Shown here piece by piece: positions 57,325 to 64,000 of a stretch of 64,000 nucleotides of DNA. The position numbers and the translations under genes were made by a program. The stretch is from Paludibacterium sp. B53371. Its GTDB lineage: Bacteria > Pseudomonadota > Gammaproteobacteria > Burkholderiales > Chromobacteriaceae. The stretch spans positions 1 through 64,000 of the forward strand of contig NZ_CP069163.1 of assembly GCF_018802765.1 (NCBI RefSeq), given 5' to 3'. The notes under the pieces were generated by a model that did not search any database, was not told the origin of the DNA, and was given only the letters and a program-made list of their open reading frames with translations. The number at the start of each line of letters is the position of its first letter. Position 1 is the first letter of the stretch.

Positions 57325-57528
57325 CCGATGGTGCCGCAATGTGTTCAAGGCCCGTTCTTGACGCATCTTCAGGCGGCGGATTCGCCTTCCCTCTGAGGCA
57401 GGAGGTCCCGGCTGCGCCGGGCCTCGTCTCGCCTCTGCTTATGTAAGATGACCTCCCGTGAGTCTGTTTGCATGTGTTGCCCATGGTGCGTGGCAGCTCA
57501 TGCCTATCTCGTCAACCCGGCGGCGGCC

Positions 57529-58407
57529 TCAGGCCCCGCCAGCCAGGCGAAAGGCGCTGGGTGAGCGCTGGGTCAGTCGCCTGAAGTCACGACTGAAGTG
57601 GTAGGGGTCGGGGTAGCCCACGGCCTCGGCCACCGCCGCGATGCTGCGCGTATCGCTGACCAGCAGGGTTTTGGCGGCGTGAATGCGCTCCAGGCGCAGC
57701 CAGCTCATGGGGGACATGCCGGTGCTGTGGCGGAAGACGCGGTGAAGTTGGGACACTGACAGGCCGGCCAGTCGGGCCAGCTCGGGCAGGTGCCATGGTC
57801 GTGCCAGGGCGGCGCGCATTTGCTGCATGACCTGCTGCACGGGCGAGAGGCGGTCGGGCGTGAGTGCGGCGGTCTGCTGATTGAGCAACCGGGCCAGAAT
57901 CTGCGCGACATCGGCGTTATCGGCGGCACTCTGGTCGGGCGGGCGGGTTGCCATGCGCTCGATCAGTGTCTCGAACAGGTGCTGTACCGGGGCGGCCTGG
58001 TCGAGCACGATGACCGGCGGGCGGTCGCCGTGGCTGAGCGAGGCGAGCAGGCTGTCCAGGCCGAAGCCCTGCATGCCGAGCCACAGATAGTGCCAGTCGT
58101 CTGAATGGCGGCTGCAGCTGTGCGCATATTGCCGGCCGGTATCGAGCCAGCACAGGCTGCCCGGCCCGGCGAGGTATGGTTGTCCGTTGACTTCGACCTC
58201 CCCCTGCCCGGCCAGGGTCAGGATCAGCACATGCTGGTCATAGCGCCGCACGACGGCCGCTTGTGATGGCAGCGCGCGCGTGCGGCCGCACGCCGCCACA
58301 TGGTAAGGAAACAGCAAGTCGATGGCTGAGGGGGTGTGAAAGTACAGGCTGCTCTCGCCCACTTCACCGATGCGATTTTTGTCTATCTGTATGCCTGTCT
58401 GGTCCAT
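57529..58407 (-). CDS. AraC-family transcriptional regulator
   Basis: 292 residues: an N-terminal cupin-type effector domain (about 25-170) and two C-terminal helix-turn-helix motifs (LPELARLAGLSVSQLHRVF and SIAAVAEAVGYPDPYHFSRDFRRLTQRSP). It is divergent from yjjI with 165 bp between starts, and probably controls the glycyl-radical pair. Confidence 0.9.
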   Translation of the reverse strand: MDQTGIQIDKNRIGEVGESSLYFHTPSAIDLLFPYHVAACGRTRALPSQAAVVRRYDQHVLILTLAGQGEVEVNGQPYLAGPGSLCWLDTGRQYAHSCSRHSDDWHYLWLGMQGFGLDSLLASLSHGDRPPVIVLDQAAPVQHLFETLIERMATRPPDQSAADNADVAQILARLLNQQTAALTPDRLSPVQQVMQQMRAALARPWHLPELARLAGLSVSQLHRVFRHSTGMSPMSWLRLERIHAAKTLLVSDTRSIAAVAEAVGYPDPYHFSRDFRRLTQRSPSAFRLAGGA

Positions 58408-58572
58408 TTTCCCCTACCTTTGATGCGGGTATTCTGCCGCTATCCGACGCTACCGGCCTGGCGACCGAATGGCGAGTTTTTCCACGCCGTTGCTTGATTT
58501 GGCGCAGAGTGCGCCGCAGGTGGGTGTGCGACCTCATCCTGGCAGCGGCCCCCTTGAGCGGGAGCATCCACG

Positions 58573-60111
58573 ATGTCCGAAATCTTGCGTGTTTTGCAGC
58601 AAATTGCCACTGATCCGACGCTGAGTCCGGCGCAGAAGGCCCATGCCCTGTCGGTGACGGCCGAGCGCCTCTTGCCTTATCCCGCGCTGGACGAGGCGAC
58701 GCAGGCGGCGCTGGATGCGCGCATCATCTGCGATATGTATGAAGGTCATGCCCCGTACAAGCCGCGCTATGTGCTGCCGGATTACGCCGTGTTGCTGCAG
58801 CAGGGCTCGGCCTGGCTGGAGTTGCCGCCACCGCAGACGCTGGAGGAGGCGATTCATACGCTGATGATTGCCTATCATCATGTCCCCTCGGTGACGGGGA
58901 TGCCGGTGTTTATCGGGCATCTCGACCAATTGTTGCTGCCGTTTTGCGAGGGGGTCAGTGATGAGGTGTTGTACCGCCAGATCAAGTTGTTCTGGCGTTA
59001 CCTTGACCGCACGCTGCCGGATGCCTTCATGCATGCCAATATTGGCCCGGACGACAACCGCGTGGCGCGGGCCGTCCTGCAGGTGGATGCCGAGTTGCAG
59101 CAGGTCGCGCCCAACCTGACCTTCCTGTATGACCCGGCCGTCAGTGGTGAAGCCATGCTGCGGCTTTGTACCGACAACATCATCCGCTGCGGCAAGCCGC
59201 ATATCGCCAATCACCCGCTGCAACGGCAGGCCTTCGATGCGCGCGGTTATGCGGTGGTCAGCTGTTACAACTCGCTGCCACTGGGCGGCGGGGCGTCGAC
59301 GCTGACGCGGATCAATCTGGCGCGGGTCGCGCGGCTGAGCCGTGATGAGGACGATTTCTTCCGGCATCAGTTGCCACGCTATGTCGATCTGAACGCCCGG
59401 CTGACCCGCAGCCGGGTGAATTATTTGTTTGAGCAGTCGGGCTTTTTTGTCTCGTCCTTTCTGGTGGCGGAGGGCTGGATTGATCCCGCGCGCTTCACGG
59501 CGATGTTCGGCGTGTTCGGCATGGCCGAGGCGGTGAATCAGCTGCAGGATCTGGCCGGGCGTGCCGGCCGCTACGGCCACGATGCCACGGCCAATGCCCT
59601 CGGTTACCGGATTTCCGCCGAGCTGGCACGCCTGGTGGCGGCCGAGCCGATGGATCATGTCTGGCGCGGGCATGCCATGCTGCATGCCCAGGCGGGGATC
59701 AGTTCGGACCAGGATGCGACGCCGGCCCTGCGCATTCCCTATGGCAGCGAGCCGGATCCGGTGACGCATGTGCTGGCCTTGCTGCCGCATCATGCTTATT
59801 ACCTGTCCGGCATTTCGGAAATCCTGACGCTGGATGAAACCGTGCGGGCCAATCCCGAGGCCGTGTATCAACTGGCGCAGGGAGCACTGGCCAGCGGCTT
59901 GCGCGAGTTCACCGCCAATGTGCAGCACAATGATCTGGTGCGCGTGACCGGCTATATGATCCGCCTGTCGGATGTGCAGCGTTTCAACGAGGCCAGGGGG
60001 TCGCGCATCAATACCACCGTCCTGGGGGCGGAGGCCGCGGCGTCTACGGGGATTCTGGCGCGTCAGCCACGGGTGGTGGCGCAGGAGTGGCTGGCCGGTG
60101 CCGAACGCTGA
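58573..60111 (+). CDS. yjjI: YjjI-family glycyl radical enzyme
   Basis: 512 residues. Key features are a catalytic Cys231 in VVSCYNSLPLGGGAST and the glycyl-radical loop RVTGY (Gly460) near the C-terminus. This matches the YjjI group of short glycyl radical enzymes, whose reaction is not firmly known. The enzyme works only without oxygen, with the radical installed by the adjacent activase. GGGAG precedes ATG 58573. The activase gene overlaps its last 14 bp. Confidence 0.9.
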   Translation: MSEILRVLQQIATDPTLSPAQKAHALSVTAERLLPYPALDEATQAALDARIICDMYEGHAPYKPRYVLPDYAVLLQQGSAWLELPPPQTLEEAIHTLMIAYHHVPSVTGMPVFIGHLDQLLLPFCEGVSDEVLYRQIKLFWRYLDRTLPDAFMHANIGPDDNRVARAVLQVDAELQQVAPNLTFLYDPAVSGEAMLRLCTDNIIRCGKPHIANHPLQRQAFDARGYAVVSCYNSLPLGGGASTLTRINLARVARLSRDEDDFFRHQLPRYVDLNARLTRSRVNYLFEQSGFFVSSFLVAEGWIDPARFTAMFGVFGMAEAVNQLQDLAGRAGRYGHDATANALGYRISAELARLVAAEPMDHVWRGHAMLHAQAGISSDQDATPALRIPYGSEPDPVTHVLALLPHHAYYLSGISEILTLDETVRANPEAVYQLAQGALASGLREFTANVQHNDLVRVTGYMIRLSDVQRFNEARGSRINTTVLGAEAAASTGILARQPRVVAQEWLAGAER

Positions 60112-60997
60112 ACAGAATCAGCCTGCTGCCGGGCTGACGGCACAGGTGTCGCGCATGCTGCGCTGGTCGGTGGTGGACGGTCCGGGCAACCGGATGGTGT
60201 TGTTTCTGCAAGGCTGCCCGTTTGATTGCCCGAGCTGCCATAACCCGCATACGATCGGGCGTTGTGACCACTGCGGGGATTGTCTGGCGGTGTGTCCGGG
60301 CGGCGCCTTGCTCCGCGAGGCCGGACGCGTGGTGTACCGGCGCGATGCCTGCACCCACTGCGATGCCTGCCTGAAAGTCTGTCCGCGCGATGCCAATCCC
60401 AAGGTGCAAACCCTGGGGGTGGCGGCGGTGCTGGCCTTGTTGCGCGAGCAACGGGCCTTTCTCAATGGGATAACGCTGTCCGGCGGCGAGCCGACGGGGC
60501 AGCATGCCTTCATCGCCGCGCTGTTCGCCGCCATCAAGGCGGCGCCGGATCTGTGTCATCTGAGCTGCTTCATCGACAGTAACGGCCATTTTGGCGCCCG
60601 GGGCTGGGACAGGCTGCTGCCGTTGACCGACGGGGTGATGCTGGATATCAAAGCGCTGGATCCGGGTCGGCACCGGCATTTGACCGGACGCGACCCGCAT
60701 CTGTCTCTGGCCTCGGCACACCGGCTGGCCCGGGCCGGCAAGCTGCACGAACTGCGCTTCCTGCTGATTCCGGGGCAGACCGATCAGCCGGAGGAAATCA
60801 CGGCCCTGATTGCGCTGATGCAGACGATCGGTTTGTCGATCCCTGTCCGGCTCAATGCCTTTCATCACCACGGCGTGCGTGCGGCGGCACAGACCTGGCC
60901 CGCCATGACTCGCGAGCGTTTGTTGTGGGTGGCGGATTGTCTGCGGGCGGGGGGCGTGCAGCAGGTCATCACGCCGGCGGTGTGGTTGCCGGCGTAG
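60098..60997 (+). CDS. yjjW: YjjW-family glycyl radical enzyme activase (radical SAM)
   Basis: 299 residues starting at GTG 60098, which has AGGAG 10 bp upstream. The radical-SAM cluster is the Cys40-x3-Cys44-x2-Cys47 motif in GCPFDCPSC; two ferredoxin-like clusters follow (Cys56, 59, 62, 66 and Cys85, 88, 91, 95). ISGGEPT-like TLSGGEPTGQ and later motifs bind SAM. It makes the glycyl radical in YjjI. Confidence 0.92.
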   Translation: MPNAEQNQPAAGLTAQVSRMLRWSVVDGPGNRMVLFLQGCPFDCPSCHNPHTIGRCDHCGDCLAVCPGGALLREAGRVVYRRDACTHCDACLKVCPRDANPKVQTLGVAAVLALLREQRAFLNGITLSGGEPTGQHAFIAALFAAIKAAPDLCHLSCFIDSNGHFGARGWDRLLPLTDGVMLDIKALDPGRHRHLTGRDPHLSLASAHRLARAGKLHELRFLLIPGQTDQPEEITALIALMQTIGLSIPVRLNAFHHHGVRAAAQTWPAMTRERLLWVADCLRAGGVQQVITPAVWLPA

Positions 60998-61005
60998 CGT
61001 CCCCG

Positions 61006-61623
61006 TCAGACCGTCGCGATGGTGTCGGGCAGATAGGGGGTGATGTGGCCCATGGCCTGGGCCACATAGCTGTCTTTTTCGCCGACCGGCGCCACGTAGT
61101 GCAGGGCGTCTCGTGCGGCCTGCGGGCCGGCGAGCCGGGTCAGCATCCACGCGGCCAGATAGCTGGACGCCATGCAGCCTCCGGCGGTGGCCAGATTGTC
61201 GCGGGCAAAGAAGGGCTGGGGGAGCACGTCGACGCCGGCGGCCTGCACCCAGGGCTTGGTGATCAGGTCGGTACAGGCCGGGATCTCCCGCAGCAGGCCC
61301 AGCTGCGCCAGGATGAGTGTGCCCGAGCATTGCGCCGCCAGCAGTTGTCGCGTCGGATCCAGCTGCAGCTGAGCCATCAGCGCGTCATCTTCGACAATTT
61401 CCCGGGTTTTCATGCCACTGCCAATGATGACGCCATCTGCCTGGCTGGCCTCGTCGAGGGGAATCTGTCTGGTCAGCTGCAGGCCATTCATCGACGTCAC
61501 CTGGGGCGTCGGGCTGGCGATCGAAACGTGCCAGTCGGGCTGCTTGATGCGGTTGAGCAGACCATAGGCAATGAGCGAGTCGAGCTCATTGAAGCCGTCG
61601 AAGGTCAGAATGGCGATATGCAT
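61006..61623 (-). CDS. DJ-1/PfpI-family protein
   Basis: 205 residues with the nucleophile elbow LLAAQCSGTLILAQLG and an early HIAILTFDGFNELDSL. This is the isonitrile-hydratase/DJ-1-like group. It starts at ATG 61623 with CAGGAG upstream. It stands convergent to yjjW. Substrate not predictable. Confidence 0.88.
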   Translation of the reverse strand: MHIAILTFDGFNELDSLIAYGLLNRIKQPDWHVSIASPTPQVTSMNGLQLTRQIPLDEASQADGVIIGSGMKTREIVEDDALMAQLQLDPTRQLLAAQCSGTLILAQLGLLREIPACTDLITKPWVQAAGVDVLPQPFFARDNLATAGGCMASSYLAAWMLTRLAGPQAARDALHYVAPVGEKDSYVAQAMGHITPYLPDTIATV

Positions 61624-61772
61624 GGGGTTGCTCCTGTGGCGGGAATCCACACCTTAAAACAATGGCTTATGACAATCAAATCTGGCACGGTGCTGTGCGG
61701 GTGTCTGCTATGTTGAACTGATTCAAAATATCATCGTCATAAACAATCTTGCCTGCGTTCTGTGAGAGACAG

Positions 61773-62471
61773 ATGAAGAAATGGCTCGTCAGTGGCTTGT
61801 GGTGTCTGTCGGCGGCGGTGTCCGCGCAGACGGTCGGTATTTTCAATGGACCAGGCACCTGCGATGGGTGTGCCGAGACCATCGGTGCGCTGTTCACGCA
61901 GCGCGGCGACAAGGTGGTCTATCTGGACCAGCGCACGCTGAGCGCCGCCACGCTGGCGAATCTGCAGGTCTATGTGCAGCCGGGCGGCTCGGACGATATC
62001 GATGAGACGCTGGACGTGCTGTCCCCCCGGCAGGTCGCTGCCCTGCGCGACTTTGTCCGTGGCGGGAAACGTTATCTCGGGGTGTGCGCCGGGGCTTATC
62101 TGGCGGCACGCTATAGTGATGCGGCCAGTCGCAAGCCGGCCTTCGGTCTGATTGCCCTCGATGAACTGCACCCGGAGACCCGCTATGCCCATGCCTCGTT
62201 GCTGAAGGTCAGGTGGGGCGGCCAGTCGCGCTGGATGTACAACCAGAGTGGTGCGCATTTTGGCAAGCAGGCGCCCGCCGGTGCCAGGGTGCTCGGGCGT
62301 TATGAGCAAACCGGTCGCATTGCCGCGCTGGAAACACGCTTTGGTCAGGGCAAGGTGGTGTTGATCGGCCCGCACCTGGAAGCGGATCAAAGCTGGTATC
62401 GGCTGGAGGGGCTCAGTCTGCGCCATGGGCTGAATCAGGATCTGTTCCGTCAGGTGATCGACCAGCTGTAG
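61773..62471 (+). CDS. Secreted BPL-N (glutamine-amidotransferase-like) domain protein
   Basis: A signal peptide (MKKWLVSGLWCLSAAVSA) is followed by an amidotransferase-like fold with VYVQPGGSDDIDETLDVL, RYLGVCAGAYLAARY (nucleophile Cys) and a terminal VVLIGPHLEAD. This is the biotin-protein-ligase N-terminal domain group, in which the catalytic role is unclear. 232 residues from ATG 61773, with GAGAGA upstream. Confidence 0.82.
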   Translation: MKKWLVSGLWCLSAAVSAQTVGIFNGPGTCDGCAETIGALFTQRGDKVVYLDQRTLSAATLANLQVYVQPGGSDDIDETLDVLSPRQVAALRDFVRGGKRYLGVCAGAYLAARYSDAASRKPAFGLIALDELHPETRYAHASLLKVRWGGQSRWMYNQSGAHFGKQAPAGARVLGRYEQTGRIAALETRFGQGKVVLIGPHLEADQSWYRLEGLSLRHGLNQDLFRQVIDQL

Positions 62472-62577
62472 CTTGTCATCAATCACAAATGGACAGGTTG
62501 TATGCTGTCGGCATTGCACTATCATCATGGATGACCGGTGTGCCGATGGCACCCGGCATGGAACCGGGAGCCTGCCC

Positions 62578-63144
62578 ATGCTGCGTCGTTTTACCCCTGT
62601 CATTGTGGTGTTCGCCACAGCACTGTTGTCGGCCTGCAGTTCGACCATGGCCCCTGTCGCCGGCACCGACAATGTCTGTGTCGGCGAGGTGCAGCCCATG
62701 CCGCCCGGCGTGGTCGAGGTCGCTGATCCGGCGCTGCTGGCCCGGGCGCTCGGTGCGCCGCTGCAGGGCAAGCTGTGCCAGGGCAAGGTGGGACAGCTGC
62801 AAGCCGGGCAAACGCTGACGGTGTACCGGGTGTGGGACAGCAGCAAGCCCTATACCGCGCTCGGTGGCTGGTGGTCGCTGCAGCGGCCGCAGGGGCCGCG
62901 CGATGCCTATCGTCTGGCCAATGACATCTGCCCGTCCTGGAGTGCGCTGGATCATCTCAGTCGCTGCACGCTCAAGCCGGGTGCGCGGATGGTGCTGGGG
63001 CCGGGGCAGAGCGCTCAATGCGGCGAGACACAGATCTATCCTCCCTCTGCCGTCAATCAGGTGTATCTGCCGAATGATGCGCAGCATCAGCAGGTCGTTG
63101 TGGAGCACTGCGAGGATCTGGGCAGCTGGCCGACGCCGCCCTGA
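62578..63144 (+). CDS. Putative lipoprotein
   Basis: 188 residues from ATG 62578. A lipobox (LLSACSS, Cys18 region) follows a hydrophobic signal. The mature part has several Cys (VCVGEV, LCQGK, DICPSW, RCTLKP, QCGET, HCEDL), probably disulfides. I recognise no family. Follows the BPL-N gene on the same strand, so possibly one transcript. Confidence 0.65.
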   Translation: MLRRFTPVIVVFATALLSACSSTMAPVAGTDNVCVGEVQPMPPGVVEVADPALLARALGAPLQGKLCQGKVGQLQAGQTLTVYRVWDSSKPYTALGGWWSLQRPQGPRDAYRLANDICPSWSALDHLSRCTLKPGARMVLGPGQSAQCGETQIYPPSAVNQVYLPNDAQHQQVVVEHCEDLGSWPTPP

Positions 63145-63159
63145 GGCGCCGGCCGTGCT

Positions 63160-63507
63160 TCAGGCGCCGTGGCGTATCCGGCTGTCTGCCGGTGCCTGTG
63201 TCCGTTCATCGAGGCCGTAATCCCGCATGACGCTGGCGACCCGCAGGCGGTAGGCGGCAAAGACGCCGTTTCTGCCGGCCTGCTGCGCACGGCGATGGGA
63301 TGCCAGCGAGCGCCAGCGCGCAACGGCGTGTTCATCACGCCAGAAGGACAGGGACAGCAGTTTTTCCGGCTGGCTCAGGCTCTGGAAGCGTTCGATGGAG
63401 AGGAAGCCATCCATCTGCATCAATTCGTCCTTCAGTTGGGCAGCCAGGTCGAGATAGTGTGCTCGGGCGCCTTCTGCCGGTTCGACTTCGAAAATGACGG
63501 CAATCAT
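63160..63507 (-). CDS. Antibiotic-biosynthesis-monooxygenase-fold protein
   Basis: 115 residues with the ABM blocks MIAVIFEVEPAEGARAHYLDLA, DGFLSIERFQSL and LSLSFWRDEHAVARWRSLASH. The blocks LSFWRDEHAVARW and the N-terminal strand match heme- or quinol-linked ABM proteins. Convergent with the putative lipoprotein gene. Ribosome site not obvious (AAAACGATG). Confidence 0.82.
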   Translation of the reverse strand: MIAVIFEVEPAEGARAHYLDLAAQLKDELMQMDGFLSIERFQSLSQPEKLLSLSFWRDEHAVARWRSLASHRRAQQAGRNGVFAAYRLRVASVMRDYGLDERTQAPADSRIRHGA

Positions 63508-64000
63508 CGTTTTGACCTTTATTCAAATTCCACAACACGGGCATTAAGGGAACGGCGCCAGTGCCAGCTCGGCAGGGGGCGTCGGCTGATACCGCCTTGC
63601 AGCAGGTGTTCGATCCCCCCCTGGGCCACGGCATCTGCCCAGTCGGCGCCAGGGCAGGTGTGATCGGAACCATATCTTTGCCGTTCGGCAAGTTTATGCT
63701 TCCTGCCGACGCTCAAATCCGCTGATTTTTGCACCGTTTCTGTGCGTGGCATCTGTTGTTCCTCAAATTCCCTTTGCAAGACAAAGCTTTGGCCACGGCC
63801 CCACTCCGGCCAATTTCGGCAAGGTTATGCTTCCTTTTTTTGCCTGCGGCAAGGTTATGCTTCCCATACAACGAAGTTACTAGCATGGACACGTTCTTGG
63901 GGCACCCTTGCGATCTTTCAGATCCGATGCTAGTTTTAAAGTGGGCTACTCGCCCGGGCTTCTCGGCCTGAGCTGCTGCCGGCTCGCTAGAGCGCTGCTT
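63508..64000. other. Gene-poor window end with three 18-bp direct repeats
   Basis: No gene is clearly supported here. CGGCAAGKTTATGCTTCC occurs three times in the same orientation at 63686-63703, 63817-63834 and 63847-63864 (first copy has T, others G at one position). Such spaced repeats occur at ends of transposase-bound elements. A short frame (63885-63971, 28 aa, MDTFLGHPCDLSDPMLVLKW...) could be a gene start or remnant. A longer frame on the minus strand (63519-63750) is also unsupported. Confidence 0.45.

Noticed and set aside
63519-63779. 86-residue minus-strand frame at the window end
   Set aside because: It runs through one of the direct repeats, has no clear ribosome site, and its sequence resembles no family.

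Overview
The window opens exactly on the start codon of dnaA and continues dnaN-gyrB, so it is the first 64 kb of a bacterial chromosome numbered from its origin. Protein content and the GC-rich codon use of the core genes point to a betaproteobacterium of the order Neisseriales, most likely Chromobacteriaceae; this is recognition by eye, not a database result. From about 24 kb on, gene content is mostly ordinary chromosomal metabolism and signalling. Between gyrB and about 21.7 kb there is a block of foreign DNA with lower GC.

Region 1 (1-5032): dnaA, dnaN, gyrB. Region 2 (5040-16782): a Tn7-like element of 11,743 bp, defined by near-identical inverted ends starting TGTAGGTTTGCG, repeated transposase-site-like motifs at both ends and a perfect 5-bp target duplication (TTTCG at 5035-5039 and 16783-16787). 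It sits 7 bp behind the gyrB stop codon. Its transposition core is mostly lost: a C-terminal tnsC/tniB fragment and an intact 647-residue TniQ/TnsD-like targeting protein remain. The cargo is a HAD-fold protein, a polytopic membrane protein, an overlapping three-gene ubiquitin-like conjugation operon (triple-Ubl/E2 fusion, JAMM/E1 fusion, Cys-rich DUF6527 protein), and a divergent operon of an XRE regulator, an ImmA-type peptidase and an unusual GHKL-ATPase/HEXXH fusion. This is the most interesting part of the window. Region 3 (about 17-21.3 kb): integron-cassette-like DNA without an integron integrase. Two sites with closely matching attC structure lie next to a MltR/HEPN-like gene, a two-gene putative defence module (nucleotide-binding fold plus PD-(D/E)XK nucleases) and a membrane/winged-helix protein; a short tyrosine recombinase lies between them.

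Region 4 (21.7-29.3 kb): an M48 peptidase, a structured leader with a small gene, a GGGAACA-iteron inverted repeat resembling a satellite replication origin, an Rpn-type nuclease, a redox mini-cluster divergent from a LysR regulator, and an IS3-family element that has replaced the regulator's C-terminus. Region 5 (29.3-38.4 kb): thioesterase, an ABC-F gene preceded by a candidate leader peptide, a DJ-1 protein, an aldehyde dehydrogenase, Ohr with a LysR regulator, and a periplasmic binding protein. Region 6 (38.5-49.2 kb): a phosphorelay/c-di-GMP operon of two giant hybrid histidine kinases that share a virtually identical 1.3-1.5 kb kinase core, an HD-GYP response regulator, and nearby a diguanylate cyclase. 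Region 7 (49.4-63.5 kb): nucleoside hydrolase, two L,D-transpeptidases next to an Lpp-like lipoprotein, VOC and MFS proteins, AraC regulator, the YjjI/YjjW glycyl-radical pair, and small secreted proteins. The last 490 bp carry three copies of an 18-bp repeat that may be the edge of another mobile element.

Two repeat families are scattered through 23-50 kb: six long perfect palindromes with the core GGGGTCAGGTCTT, nearly all between convergent gene ends, and four clusters of short tandem repeats centred on a GCATTCGCC-GAA-GGCAATGC hairpin. No rRNA, tRNA or CRISPR array was found.
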